Shown in pieces: positions 34,736 to 43,985 of a stretch of DNA of 64,000 nt. Position 1 is the first letter of the stretch; each line of letters opens with the position of its first letter. The stretch covers positions 62,001-126,000 of the forward strand of contig NZ_JAWHTE010000014.1 in assembly GCF_032586175.1 (NCBI RefSeq), read 5' to 3'. The notes under the pieces are model-generated. The model saw nothing but the letters and a program-made list of their open reading frames with translations. It did not search any database and had not been told where the DNA came from. Made by a program: the position numbers and the translations under genes. Source of the stretch: Ovoidimarina sediminis (GTDB taxonomy: Bacteria > Pseudomonadota > Alphaproteobacteria > Rhodobacterales > Rhodobacteraceae).

Positions 34736-35196
34736 ATGACCGGAGAGATCGCCTGTTCCGCCGTCTATCCGACGCTTGCGGTGCGGGATGTGGAGGAGAG
34801 CTGCGCCTGGTATGTCGAGCGGCTGGGCTTTGCGATGCGGTTTCTCTGGGGCGCGCCGCCGACCCATGGCGCGGTTCTGTTCGGGTCGGCCTGCGTGCAT
34901 TTCTGGAGCGGGGTGCCGGAGCCCGGGCAGAACTGGCTTTACTTCGACATCACCGGGCTCGAGGCGATGCTTGCGCGGGCGCAGGCGAACGGGGTGACGA
35001 TCGTGCGGCCCCCGAGACCTATCCCTGGGGGATGCGGGAGTTCAATGCGGTGGACCTGAACGGGTACAACATCCGGTTCGGTGAGTTCGTCGGGGCGGAG
35101 GGCTGTGGGCGCGTACCGGCGCGATTTGACCGCGGGTGCCGGCGCACTAATTTCCGGGTTTCAGGCGGGAATTTCTTCCGCCAGAGGTTTGGGTGA
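34736..35196 (+). pseudogene. VOC/glyoxalase-fold protein with frameshift
   Basis: The frame from ATG 34736 encodes a vicinal-oxygen-chelate protein (VYPTLAVRDVEESCAWYVER, FGSACVHFWSG, NWLYFDITGLEAMLARAQAN) up to VRPP. At a run of five C (35009-35013) the frame must shift by one base: the other frame continues ETYPWGMREFNAVDLNGYNI then RFGEFVG, the expected family ending, to a stop at 35194. Six C instead of five would restore one gene. Read unshifted, the product ends at 35059 with a nonsense tail. This may be a true mutation, a phase-variable tract or a homopolymer error. Confidence 0.8.
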
Positions 35197-35203
35197 CATT
35201 TAC

Positions 35204-36190
35204 GTGAAACGATTTTTCTCTGCCGCTGCGGCGGTGGTTTGCCTGTCGGCGCCGGCGGCCCATGCGATCACCGTCGATGAGATTTACGTCTTCGGCGACA
35301 GCCTGAACGATTGCTGCATCAACCCGGCCGCGCCGTTCACGAACGGGCCGGAAACCTGGCTGGTGGAATTCGCGGCACTGCTCGGGGCGAGTTATGCCGA
35401 GAGCACCACATACAACTATGCCACGGGGGGCGCGCAATCGGGCGATTACAACGCGATCGCGCCCGGGGGCGCGCCGCAGCCCAACGGCCTGCAGTCGCAG
35501 ATCGACCTGTTCGAAGGCGATGCCCCGGCGGTCGATAGCGACGACCTGGCCGTGATCTGGGTGGGGACGAACGACATCTGGGCGTCGTCCTATGACAGCC
35601 CGACGCTGTTCGGGATCGAGGGGCTCGATATCGTGAAGCCTCTCGGCGAGGATCCGAGCACGGGCGACCTGACCGATTACATCATCGGGAACCTGCAGGA
35701 TGCGGTGATCGACCTGCGGGAGGCCGGGTTCGGCACCGTCCTGTTGCTGACGCCCTACGACATCGGGGATTCCGCGCTTGTCGACAGTGCCGGGGGATCG
35801 GCGCAGAACACCGCCTATTCCGAGGCGCTGAGCGAGGCGATGCTGGCGCTTTACACCCCTGGAATAGATACCTTCGTGCTGGACACTGTGGCCCTGATCC
35901 GGAGCCTGCAGGACGGATCGCCGGAGAACGGGTTCACCGAACTGACGACCGCGCCGTCCTGTACCTTCGGGGAGATCCTGTGCGAGACGCGCACACCGCC
36001 GGAGCAGGACAGCTTTATATATTACGACTTCGTGCACCTGACGCGGGCGACGAACCGGGAAGTGGCAATGGCTGCGGCCGACCTTTTGCAGAACGGAACG
36101 CCGGTGGCGCCGGTGCCGCTTCCCGCAGGAGGACTGCTGCTTCTGTCGGCGGCGGGCGGGCTTTTGCTGCTGCGCAGGCGCGCGACCTGA
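35204..36190 (+). CDS. Secreted SGNH/GDSL hydrolase with VPLPA-type C-terminal sorting signal
   Basis: From GTG 35204 the protein begins VKRFFSAAAAVVCLSAPAAHA, a good signal peptide. Block I is VFGDSLND, a later GTND block (WVGTNDIW) and the catalytic Asp/His block DFVHLTRATN mark an SGNH esterase/lipase. The C-terminus VPLPAGGLLLLSAAGGLLLL followed by RRR is the VPLPA-CTERM pattern, a transmembrane-plus-Arg signal thought to be processed by an exosortase in Rhodobacterales. About 328 residues. The exosortase is not in this window. Upstream in-frame codons to 35081 overlap the broken VOC gene and are excluded. Confidence 0.88.
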   Translation: MKRFFSAAAAVVCLSAPAAHAITVDEIYVFGDSLNDCCINPAAPFTNGPETWLVEFAALLGASYAESTTYNYATGGAQSGDYNAIAPGGAPQPNGLQSQIDLFEGDAPAVDSDDLAVIWVGTNDIWASSYDSPTLFGIEGLDIVKPLGEDPSTGDLTDYIIGNLQDAVIDLREAGFGTVLLLTPYDIGDSALVDSAGGSAQNTAYSEALSEAMLALYTPGIDTFVLDTVALIRSLQDGSPENGFTELTTAPSCTFGEILCETRTPPEQDSFIYYDFVHLTRATNREVAMAAADLLQNGTPVAPVPLPAGGLLLLSAAGGLLLLRRRAT

Positions 36191-36222
36191 GCGGTCGCGC
36201 GTCCCGTCAGGGGCGCGACCGC
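36191..36222. terminator. Hairpin at convergent gene ends
   Basis: GCGGTCGCGC (36191-36200) pairs perfectly with GCGCGACCGC (36213-36222) around a 12-base loop. It starts right after the esterase stop and overlaps the last codons of the site-2 protease gene. There is no clear T run. Confidence 0.5.
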
Positions 36223-37289
36223 CGGCGGAGGATCATCCACTCGCCGATATTCTCGCGCGTGATGTAGCCGAGGAAAATGCCGCGCGCGTCGGTGACCGCC
36301 ACGGCGGGCACGGCGGGCTGGGACAGGGCATCCAGTGCATGCTCCAGCGGCTCGTCGAGCCGGAGCGCGGGGATGTCGGTGGCCATGACCGCCGAGACCC
36401 GCATCTGGGGCGGATCGTTCTGGACACCGGACGCGATGGCGGCCCGGGTGAGCATCCCGAGAAGCCGGTTGTCGGGGCTCACCACCGGAAACTCCGTCTG
36501 CGTCGTCCGCACGAGGGCGCGGGCGGCCGTGTCGAGGCTGTCGCCGGGCGCAAGCGCTTCGAACGAGGTGATCATCGCGTCGCGGGCCGGAACGTCGTGG
36601 GTGCGGGCATGGAGGGCGACATCCGAGCTTTCAGCCGCGGCGGCCATGAAGACGAAGACCGCGATCAGAAGCAGAAGCACGTTGCCGGTGGTGAGGCCGA
36701 GGAAGCCGAAGAGAAACGCGATGACCTGGCCCGCGCGGGCGGCAATCTGCGTGGCGCGGACCCTGTCGAGCCGTGTGGCGAGCAGCGCGCGAAGGACGCG
36801 GCCGCCATCCATCGGGAAGGCCGGGATCATGTTGAAGAGCACGAGAAACAGGTTCACCGCCGCGAGGCGCGAAAGAAAGCCCGTGGCGGGATCTTCGAGA
36901 GAGCCCAGGGCCGCGAGTTCCGTGCGGGCGCCGAGGCCGATGGCGAGGATCGCCCAGATCGCCACGTTCACCGCCGGGCCCGCGAGGGCGACGGCGATTT
37001 CCTGACCCGGCTTTTCGGGCATGCGTTCGAGCCGGGCCATGCCGCCGATGGGCAGAAGCGTGATGTCGGGCGTGCGGATGCCGAAGCGGCGGGCCATCAG
37101 GGCGTGGCCGAACTCATGCGCCACGACGCAGGAGAAGAGTGCGAGGATGAAGGCGATGTTGACGATCGCGGAGGCGGGCCCTTCGGCCATCCATGCAGAG
37201 GCGCCGATCCAGGCAATGAGCAGGAAGAAGGTTGCGTGGACGCGCAGTTCGGAGCCGAGGAGCCGGCCAATGGGAAAGGACCATGACAT
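36207..37289 (-). CDS. Site-2 protease family M50 metalloprotease with CBS pair
   Basis: About 360 residues from MSWSFPIGRLLGSELRVHAT at 37289. The zinc motif VAHEFGHALMARRFG and the second motif FNMIPAFPMDGGRVLRAL mark an intramembrane zinc protease. The C-terminal 120 residues form a CBS domain pair (ALAPGDSLDTAARAL, VMATDIPALRLDEPLEHALD), a ligand-sensing module seen in the SpoIVFB-like group. The gene is divergent from the GNAT gene. Substrates unknown. Confidence 0.92.
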   Translation of the reverse strand: MSWSFPIGRLLGSELRVHATFFLLIAWIGASAWMAEGPASAIVNIAFILALFSCVVAHEFGHALMARRFGIRTPDITLLPIGGMARLERMPEKPGQEIAVALAGPAVNVAIWAILAIGLGARTELAALGSLEDPATGFLSRLAAVNLFLVLFNMIPAFPMDGGRVLRALLATRLDRVRATQIAARAGQVIAFLFGFLGLTTGNVLLLLIAVFVFMAAAAESSDVALHARTHDVPARDAMITSFEALAPGDSLDTAARALVRTTQTEFPVVSPDNRLLGMLTRAAIASGVQNDPPQMRVSAVMATDIPALRLDEPLEHALDALSQPAVPAVAVTDARGIFLGYITRENIGEWMILRRRSRP

Positions 37290-37421
37290 GGTCTGAAGAT
37301 AGGCGTTCCCGGGCGCGGCCGGAAGATGTGCGGCAGGGGCGCGGCCAATTGCGGCACCGGGCCTTGCGCGGAAGGCCGTTCGGCCCGACACTCCGCCATC
37401 GGCCACCACGGGGATGCGCGC

Positions 37422-38006
37422 ATGACGGCTTCGGTTTTCACGGCTTCGCCATCCGAGATGCAGGCGATCGCGGCGGTGATGGACAAGGGGTTTCAAGACG
37501 ATCCGACCGTCCGCTGGGCCGCGGCGACGCAGGAGGATTTCGAGGCCCTGCACCACCGGTTCGTGGAGATCTGCGCCCGGCCCGCCTTTGCCGTCGGCGG
37601 TGTGCATGTGCTTGAGGGTTGCAAGGGGGCGGCGGTGTGGTATCCGCCGGGGGTGGCGCTTGATGTCGGGGCGCTGGAGGCGATTTTCGCGACGGCGTCT
37701 CGGCAGGACCGGATCGGCGCGTTCTTCGATCTGCTGGAGGCCTGCGAGCCGTTTCGGCCCAAGCACGACTATTGGGAGCTTGAGCTTCTGGCCGTCGATC
37801 CCGCCTGCCAGGGACAGGGGCTTGGCGCGGCGCTTCTGGCGCATGGGCTTGGGATCTGCGATCGCGCGGGGCAGCCCGTTTACCTGGAATCGAGCAATCC
37901 CGCGAACCTGTCGATCTATCGGCGGCACGGGTTCGAGTGTCTGGCCGAGGTGCAGTTGCCCGGGACGCCGAAGCGTTTTCCGATGCTGCGGGCGGCGCGG
38001 GGCTAG
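37422..38006 (+). CDS. GNAT family N-acetyltransferase
   Basis: 194 residues from MTASVFTASPSEMQAIAAVM. The acetyl-CoA motif is LLAVDPACQGQGLGAALLAHGL, and the beta-5 region PVYLESSNPANLSIYRRHGF is typical of the clade with the SNPxNxxxYxxxGF ending. Substrate unknown. Its stop codon overlaps that of the following minus-strand gene (CTAG at 38003-38006). Confidence 0.9.
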   Translation: MTASVFTASPSEMQAIAAVMDKGFQDDPTVRWAAATQEDFEALHHRFVEICARPAFAVGGVHVLEGCKGAAVWYPPGVALDVGALEAIFATASRQDRIGAFFDLLEACEPFRPKHDYWELELLAVDPACQGQGLGAALLAHGLGICDRAGQPVYLESSNPANLSIYRRHGFECLAEVQLPGTPKRFPMLRAARG

Positions 38007-38515
38007 AGGTCGATCCGAAGCGCGGCGGGCGAGCCGACATCGATCCCGCGGGCGGCCCAGTCCTTTGCGATGGCCTGGATGTCCTGCCGGATACGCTTTG
38101 CCGTGACCGGGCCAGAGCCATCGCTCGGCGTGACCGGGAGGGATGCGGCGAGCCGGTCGATCATGTGGACGAGGTGATCGCCGCGGGAGAGCGGGTTGCG
38201 CAGGACGCTGTAGGTGAAGCGGAGGCCGTCGAAGCGGCCCGGATGGTGATCGACGATCCGGCCGGCCACGAGGGGGAAGAGCCAGATCGGAATGTCCTCG
38301 CCGACGTCGCCTAACGCCCGGACGCCGAAGTAATCGCCGATCTGAGAGACCTGCAGGTCGGTGAATTGCGCGAAGTCGAACTGGCGCGGAGGCGGGAAAT
38401 TCGGGTTCTCGTGGCCGGTGATCGTGAAGAGATCACCGAAGGTCGGGCCCGGACCGTCGAAGAGGAGATCGACGGCGATCTCGCTTTGCGGTGCGAGGGG
38501 CGCGCCGGGGGCCAT
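38003..38515 (-). CDS. Conserved hypothetical protein
   Basis: 170 residues from MAPGAPLAPQSEIAVDLLFD. Contains FTITGHENPNFPPPRQFDFA and LFPLVAGRIVDHHPGRFDGL; no transmembrane helix or recognised motif. It lies 29 bases downstream of the aminotransferase gene on the same strand, so probably co-transcribed. Not recognised as a named family. Confidence 0.75.
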   Translation of the reverse strand: MAPGAPLAPQSEIAVDLLFDGPGPTFGDLFTITGHENPNFPPPRQFDFAQFTDLQVSQIGDYFGVRALGDVGEDIPIWLFPLVAGRIVDHHPGRFDGLRFTYSVLRNPLSRGDHLVHMIDRLAASLPVTPSDGSGPVTAKRIRQDIQAIAKDWAARGIDVGSPAALRIDL

Positions 38516-38544
38516 CGGGTATCCCTTTCGCTGCGACGGGCGGA

Positions 38545-39762
38545 TCAGCCGCCCGCAGCCTCCGCGAGAACGCCCGCCGCCGCGTCGAGGCCTCCCGGGG
38601 CGAAGGGGATGCCCGCGCCGCGGAGGCCGATTTCGATGGCGCCGAGCGCGCCCATGATCATGTGGGCGTTCACGTGGCCCATGTGGCCGATGCGGAAATA
38701 GGCGTCGCTGGCGCGGTCGGTCGGTTCGCCCATGCCGATCCCGAGACCGAGCGTGAGACCCGTCATGCGTTCGACCGTGGCGCGCAGTTCGGCGCCGCGG
38801 GTCTCGCCCGCGAGGATCGTGGTGACGGCATGGCTGCGATGGGCCGGGTCGGGGATGTTGAGTTCGAGGGGGCCGCCCTGCCCCCAGGTTTCCACCGCTG
38901 CCCAGACCGCGCGGGCAAGGGCCTCGTGGCGGGCCCAGATCGCTTCGATCCCCTCTTCGGCGATCATGCCGAGCGCGGCGCGAAGGCCGTAGAGGTGGTG
39001 GGTGGGGGCGGTGCCGTCGAAATAGTTCGGGAACAATCGGGGCGAGACGCGGGGCCGCCAGTCCCAGTAATGGGTGACGCAATCGGCATGGTCGCGGGCG
39101 GCATCTGCGCGGTCGTTGAAGAAGACGAAGGCGAGGCCCGGGGGTGTCATCAGCCCTTTCTGGCTTCCGGTGACGACGACATCGACGCCCCATGCATCCA
39201 TCTCCATCACGTCGCAGCAGAGGCAGGCGATGCTGTCGACCATGAGAAGCGCGGGGTGGCCGGCCGCGTCGAGCGTGCGGCGGATGGCGGCGATATCGTT
39301 GCGGACGCTGGTTGAGGTGTCGACCTGGACGGTGAGAACGGCCTTGTAGGCATGGCCCGTGTCGGCGGCGAGCACCTCTGCCAGGCGAGCGGTGTCGACG
39401 GGACCACGGGTGCCGAAAGAGAGCATCTCGACCTCGGCGCCGAGCCGTTCGGCCATTTCCGACCAGCCGACGGAGAAGCGGCCGGTGTGGAGGACGAGAA
39501 CCCTGTCGCCCCGGGAGAGCACATTGGCCAGCGACGCCTCCCACCCCGCGTGCCCGTTGCCGATGTAGATCGCGACGTGATGGCGGGTGCGGGCCACGGA
39601 TCTGAGCCCGTCGAGGAGGCCCGGCACCATATCGACCAGTTCGCCCTCGTAGATGTTGGGCGCGGCGCGGTGCATTTCGCGTAGCACGCGCTCGGGCATC
39701 ACGGAGGGCCCTGGGATCGCGAGGTAATCGCGTCCGCTGGCGAGGTTCGGCCTGTTCTTCAT
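38545..39762 (-). CDS. Class V aminotransferase, serine/alanine-glyoxylate type
   Basis: 405 residues. Motifs: PGPSVMPERVLREMHRAAPN at the N-terminus, GNGHAGWEASLANVLSRGD, and the PLP Lys in VVTGSQKGLMTPPGL. The C-terminal YFRIGHMGHVN is characteristic of the serine-glyoxylate / alanine-glyoxylate group, which supplies or removes glyoxylate in photorespiratory-like or serine-cycle metabolism. Substrate choice between Ser and Ala is open. Confidence 0.9.
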   Translation of the reverse strand: MKNRPNLASGRDYLAIPGPSVMPERVLREMHRAAPNIYEGELVDMVPGLLDGLRSVARTRHHVAIYIGNGHAGWEASLANVLSRGDRVLVLHTGRFSVGWSEMAERLGAEVEMLSFGTRGPVDTARLAEVLAADTGHAYKAVLTVQVDTSTSVRNDIAAIRRTLDAAGHPALLMVDSIACLCCDVMEMDAWGVDVVVTGSQKGLMTPPGLAFVFFNDRADAARDHADCVTHYWDWRPRVSPRLFPNYFDGTAPTHHLYGLRAALGMIAEEGIEAIWARHEALARAVWAAVETWGQGGPLELNIPDPAHRSHAVTTILAGETRGAELRATVERMTGLTLGLGIGMGEPTDRASDAYFRIGHMGHVNAHMIMGALGAIEIGLRGAGIPFAPGGLDAAAGVLAEAAGG

Positions 39763-39825
39763 GTCGGGTGCCCCACGGCAGTTGCGCTGCCGGAGCTAGC
39801 CCGGGCGAAGGGCGCGGTCAATCGG

Positions 39826-41655
39826 GTGAACTTGTTTCACCGCGGGAGACCCGGTACATCCGGGGGAACGCCCCTTGCGAGCCCGGATTTGACCCCTTCC
39901 CCCGACAACACGACCCCGCCCAGCGCCACCGGCCTTATCGGCCGGTTGTGGCGCGGCTACCTGAGGCGGCACTGGCCCTGGCTGGTGCTGGCGACGGGGC
40001 TGATGATGATCGAGGGCTCGACGCTCGGCTTTCTGAGCTATGCGCTGGAGCCGATGTTCGACCGGGTTCTGGTGGGCCGCGACGAAAGCATGATCTACGT
40101 GATCGGCGGCGCGATCATGGCGCTGTTCGTGATCCGGGCGGCAACAGGGGTCGCGCACCGGGTGATCCTGACGCGGGTGGGCCAGATTTCCGTCACGGAC
40201 ATGCAGAAGGACATGCTGGCGCACATGATGCGGCTGGACAGCCTGTATTTCCATGAGCATCCGCCGGGCGCGCTTCTGGAGCGGGTGCAGGGCGACACGA
40301 TGCAGGTGCAGACGGTGTGGCAGACGCTGATCCAGGGCGCCGCGCGCGATCTGATTTCGCTTCTGTCGCTCGGTGTCGTGGCCGTTCTGATCGATCCGGT
40401 GTGGACGCTCACGGCGCTTGTGGGCTTTCCCCTTCTGATCCTGCCCGCCGCGGCCCTGCAGCGGTATCTGAGGCGGAAGGCGGGATCGATCCGGGAAGCC
40501 TCCTACGCCCGGGCGACGCGGCTGTCCGAGATCTTCGGCGGTATGGACACCGTGAAGCTGAACCGGATGGAGGACTATCAGACCCGGCGATTCACCGAGA
40601 TCGTGGACCGGCTGGTGATCGCGATTGTGAAGACCGCCGGAAGCTCGGCCCTCTTGCCCGGGCTTCTCGATATCGTGGTGGGAGTGGGGTTCTTCGCGGT
40701 CCTGGTGCTGGGGGGGCAGGATATCCTGTCGGGCGAGAAGACGGTGGGCGAGTTCATGTCGTTCTTCACCGCAATGGCGCTGGCGTTTCAGCCGATGCGG
40801 CGGCTGGCGAACCTTGCGGGCATTCTGCAGACGACGGCGGCGAGCCTCGAGCGGGTGTTCAGCGTGCTCGACACCGCGCCCGGGATCACGAGCCCCGCCG
40901 CACCGCGCCCGGTGCCGGAGGCGACCGATATCGCGTTTCGGGACGTTGCCTTCACCTATGGGGACGAGCCGGTTCTGAACGGGCTGAGCTTTACCGCCGA
41001 GGCCGGGAAGATGACGGCGCTTGTGGGCCCCTCCGGCGCGGGGAAATCGACGGTATTCCGGCTTCTGACGCGGCTTGTGGAGCCCCAGGCGGGCGAAGTG
41101 TGCCTGGGCGGCGCGCCCGTGGAGACGCTGGATCTGGGCGCCTTGCGGGACCGGTTTGCCGTGGTGACGCAGGACGCGCCGATGTTCGATGAAAGCATAC
41201 GCGAGAACATCGTGCTGGGGCGCCGGGATGTGGACGACGCGCGGCTGAGCGAGATCCTCGAGGAAGCGAACCTGTCGGAATTCGTGGCCGGGCTTGAGGC
41301 CGGGTTGGAGACGCGGGCGGGCCCGCGCGGGGCAAACCTGTCCGGCGGGCAGCGGCAGCGGGTAGCGATCGCGCGGGCGTTTCTGAAAGATGCGCCGGTG
41401 CTGTTGCTGGACGAGGCGACCTCGGCGCTTGATGCGAAATCGGAAGCCGCGATCCATGCCGCGCTGGCCCGACTGTCGCAGAACCGGACGACGCTGGTGA
41501 TCGCGCACCGGCTGTCGACGATCCGGGACGCGGACAAGATCGTGGTGATGGAGGCGGGCCGAGCCGTCGACGAGGGCGTGCACGACGAGTTGCTGGCCCA
41601 TGACGGGCTTTACGCCGCGCTTTACCGGCTTCAGTTCTCGGGCCGCGAGGCGTAG
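39826..41655 (+). CDS. ABC exporter, MsbA-like fused permease-ATPase
   Basis: 609 residues from a GTG start. Permease segment about 45-340, ATPase about 365-605. Walker A GPSGAGKST, Q-loop VTQDAPMF, signature LSGGQRQR, Walker B VLLLDEATSALD, His switch IAHR. General pattern is of lipid A or lipid-linked exporters. The gene end overlaps the tail of the convergent glycosyltransferase gene by 25 bases. Cargo unknown. Confidence 0.9.
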   Translation: MNLFHRGRPGTSGGTPLASPDLTPSPDNTTPPSATGLIGRLWRGYLRRHWPWLVLATGLMMIEGSTLGFLSYALEPMFDRVLVGRDESMIYVIGGAIMALFVIRAATGVAHRVILTRVGQISVTDMQKDMLAHMMRLDSLYFHEHPPGALLERVQGDTMQVQTVWQTLIQGAARDLISLLSLGVVAVLIDPVWTLTALVGFPLLILPAAALQRYLRRKAGSIREASYARATRLSEIFGGMDTVKLNRMEDYQTRRFTEIVDRLVIAIVKTAGSSALLPGLLDIVVGVGFFAVLVLGGQDILSGEKTVGEFMSFFTAMALAFQPMRRLANLAGILQTTAASLERVFSVLDTAPGITSPAAPRPVPEATDIAFRDVAFTYGDEPVLNGLSFTAEAGKMTALVGPSGAGKSTVFRLLTRLVEPQAGEVCLGGAPVETLDLGALRDRFAVVTQDAPMFDESIRENIVLGRRDVDDARLSEILEEANLSEFVAGLEAGLETRAGPRGANLSGGQRQRVAIARAFLKDAPVLLLDEATSALDAKSEAAIHAALARLSQNRTTLVIAHRLSTIRDADKIVVMEAGRAVDEGVHDELLAHDGLYAALYRLQFSGREA

Positions 41656-42326
41656 CGGCGGGCGAGTTTCGCCGGATCGGCCCCGAGAAAGAAGCGGACC
41701 TGCAGGGCGAGGTTTCGGGTACCGCGGGTTATCCAGCCTTCGGACTGGTAGCGGGCGGGGGAGGTGCGGGCCTCGGCCTCGAGCGGACGGAGGCGGCCTT
41801 TCAGCGCGCGGGCGAGCGCCACGTCTTCCATGAGCGGAAGATCGGGGACGCCGCCGATGCTGTCGAGCGTTTTGCGGGAGATCAGGAGGCCCTGATCGCC
41901 GAAAGGAAGGCCGAGGACCCGCGCGCGGAGGTTGGCCCAGCCCGCGACGATCCGGCCGGGGGTGCCGCCGTCGCGGAAGGCGAGGCGGAAATGGGCGGCG
42001 TGATCGGGGGTCCGGGCGATATGGGCCTCGACCGCGTCGGTCCAGCCCGGGGAAAGTTCGGTATCGGCGTGGAGGAAAAGGAGCCAGTCGCCCCCTGCCC
42101 GTTCCGCGCCCCGGGCGAGTTGCGCACCGCGCCCCGGGCGGCCGGTGAGAAGCCGGGCACCGACCTCTTCGGCAATCCGGATGGTGGCGTCGGTGGAGCC
42201 GCCATCACTGATCAGAAGCTCGCGGATCAGCCCCGCCTGCAGGCCCGACATGAGGCTTGCGAGCGTGCCGGGCAGGCCCTCGGCGGCATCGAGCGTGGGG
42301 ATGATGACGGAGAGCGGCGCGCGCAT
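41631..42326 (-). CDS. Glycosyltransferase family 2 (TIGR04283-like)
   Basis: 231 residues: SVIIPTLDAAEGLPGTLASL, LISDGGSTDATIRIA, GRGAQLARGAERAGGDW, LLFLHADTELSPGW, FGDQGLLISRKTLDSIGGVP, PLMEDVALARAL. This set matches the small GT2 group linked in annotation to arsenosugar biosynthesis. No ars gene is near, so the substrate call is not supported. Its start is divergent from ygfZ. Confidence 0.88.
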   Translation of the reverse strand: MRAPLSVIIPTLDAAEGLPGTLASLMSGLQAGLIRELLISDGGSTDATIRIAEEVGARLLTGRPGRGAQLARGAERAGGDWLLFLHADTELSPGWTDAVEAHIARTPDHAAHFRLAFRDGGTPGRIVAGWANLRARVLGLPFGDQGLLISRKTLDSIGGVPDLPLMEDVALARALKGRLRPLEAEARTSPARYQSEGWITRGTRNLALQVRFFLGADPAKLARRYASRPEN

Positions 42327-42406
42327 GGATCCTCGTGCGACAGATGGCGCCGGGCGCCGTTCGCCCCTATATACGCCGGACGTCGGGCTGCGAGGAAGAG
42401 AGCGAT

Positions 42407-43144
42407 ATGGGTGAGCGCAGGGTTCTGGAGATCGGGGGGCCGGAGCGGCGGCATTTCCTGCAAGGACTGGTCACGAATGACGTGCCGAAGGCGCCCGGGC
42501 GGCTGGTTTACGCCGCGCTGCTGACGCCGCAGGGGAAGTTTCTGGCCGATTTCTTTTTGCAGGAGACCGGCGACGCGATCCTCCTCGATGTCGATGCTGG
42601 GCTGGCCGAGGGGCTGATGCGGCGGCTGATGATGTACAAGCTTCGCGCCGACGTGACGGTTGCGGAGAGCGATCTGAAGGTGTTTCGCGGGACAGGCGAG
42701 GCGCCCGAGGGGGCGCTGGCCGATCCGCGGCACGCGGGGCTGGGCTGGCGCCTTTACGGCGCGCGGGCCGGAGATGACGGCACCGACTGGGATGCGCTGA
42801 GGGTGGCGCACGGGGTGCCGGAGACCGGCATCGAGCTTCAGCCCGACGACACCTATATCCTGGAAGCCGGCTTCGAGCGGCTTCACGGGGTCGATTTCAA
42901 AAAAGGCTGTTACGTCGGCCAGGAAGTGACCGCGCGGATGAAGCACAAGACGGAGCTTCGGAAGGGGTTTGCCGTGGTGGAGGTCGAGGGCGACGCGCCG
43001 GTCGGAACCGAGATCACGGCGGACGGGAAGCCCGTGGGCACGCTTTACACGCAGGCCGCGGGCCGGGGGATCGCCTATCTGCGGTTCGACCGGGCCGGGG
43101 CGGAGATGACGGCCGGAGAGGCGCGCGTCACCTATCCGGCGTGA
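42407..43144 (+). CDS. ygfZ: Folate-binding protein YgfZ
   Basis: 245 residues from MGERRVLEIGGPERRHFLQG. The YgfZ signature KKGCYVGQEVTARMKHKTEL is present, with the conserved Cys. YgfZ supports iron-sulfur enzyme maturation and binds tetrahydrofolate. It overlaps the next gene by four bases (GTGA), so translation is coupled. Upstream in-frame codons to 42335 are excluded for lack of conserved sequence. Confidence 0.93.
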   Translation: MGERRVLEIGGPERRHFLQGLVTNDVPKAPGRLVYAALLTPQGKFLADFFLQETGDAILLDVDAGLAEGLMRRLMMYKLRADVTVAESDLKVFRGTGEAPEGALADPRHAGLGWRLYGARAGDDGTDWDALRVAHGVPETGIELQPDDTYILEAGFERLHGVDFKKGCYVGQEVTARMKHKTELRKGFAVVEVEGDAPVGTEITADGKPVGTLYTQAAGRGIAYLRFDRAGAEMTAGEARVTYPA

Positions 43145-43935
43145 GGTTTCGGACGCTTCTTGGACGCGATGTTCGCCATGTGACACCGCTGGGCGGGGGG
43201 AGCCTGTCGGAGGTGTTTGCCGTCTGGCTCGCCGATGGCCGGGAGGTGGTTGTGAAGCTGGCACCGGGCGCGGAGGCGGAGGCGCGGATGCTGGCGGCGA
43301 TCGGGGCGGCAGGATGTGCGGCGCCTGAGGTTCTTTCGGCGGAAGACGGTATCCTCGTGATGTCGCGGCTCGAGGCGGGCGGCGCGGGCGATGCGCGCAG
43401 TTGGCGGGAGGCCGGGGCAGCGGTGGCGCGGCTTCATGCCGCCCGGGGCGCGGGCTATGGCTGGCCCGAGGATCATGCCTTCGGCGACGTGGCGATCCCG
43501 AACGGTGCGGCAGAGGACTGGCCCGGGTTCTGGGGCGCGCGGCGGCTGATGGCCGCGCCCGAGGCCCTGCCGGTGGAGGTGGCGCGTCGGCTCGAAAAGC
43601 TGTGCCGGGCCCTGCCGGGGCGCCTGCCGGCCACGCCGCCGCCAGCGCTTCTGCACGGGGATCTCTGGTCGGGAAACGTGCTGTTCGGGCCGGAAGGGTT
43701 CAGCGGAGTGATCGATCCCGCCTGCTATCATGGGGATGGCGAGGTGGATCTGGCGATGCTGACGCTGTTCGGGAGGCCGCCGGCGGCATTCTTCGAAGGT
43801 TACGGGGCGCTGCCCCCCGGCTGGGAGGCGCGGCGGACGATCTATCAGCTTTGGCCCGCGCTGGTGCACCTTCGGCTTTTCGGAGCCGGATACCGGGGGA
43901 TGGTCGAGCGTCTTCTGGACGCGGCGGGGGTGTGA
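43141..43935 (+). CDS. Fructosamine kinase / aminoglycoside phosphotransferase-fold protein
   Basis: 264 residues from the overlapping GTG. Kinase-like motifs: VVVKLAPGAEAEARMLAAIG (ATP Lys), LLHGDLWSGNVLFGPEG (catalytic loop with Asp), GVIDPACYHGDGEVDLAML (metal Asp). This is the fructosamine-3-kinase family pattern, which deglycates protein lysines via phosphorylation. Coupled to ygfZ. Confidence 0.9.
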   Translation: MRFRTLLGRDVRHVTPLGGGSLSEVFAVWLADGREVVVKLAPGAEAEARMLAAIGAAGCAAPEVLSAEDGILVMSRLEAGGAGDARSWREAGAAVARLHAARGAGYGWPEDHAFGDVAIPNGAAEDWPGFWGARRLMAAPEALPVEVARRLEKLCRALPGRLPATPPPALLHGDLWSGNVLFGPEGFSGVIDPACYHGDGEVDLAMLTLFGRPPAAFFEGYGALPPGWEARRTIYQLWPALVHLRLFGAGYRGMVERLLDAAGV

Positions 43936-43985
43936 CCCCGAACCCGACCCTGTGCTCGCCTCGGCGCCTTGCGGCGCCGATCCGC

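Noticed and set aside
39796..41601. Long minus-strand open frame opposite the MsbA-like gene (601 codons)
   Set aside because: His/Arg/Gln/Pro-rich composition typical of antisense frames; the plus-strand ABC motifs are unambiguous.
41631..42326. Arsenosugar biosynthesis role for the GT2 gene
   Set aside because: Motif set fits the annotated group, but no arsenic gene lies nearby, so only glycosyltransferase is claimed.
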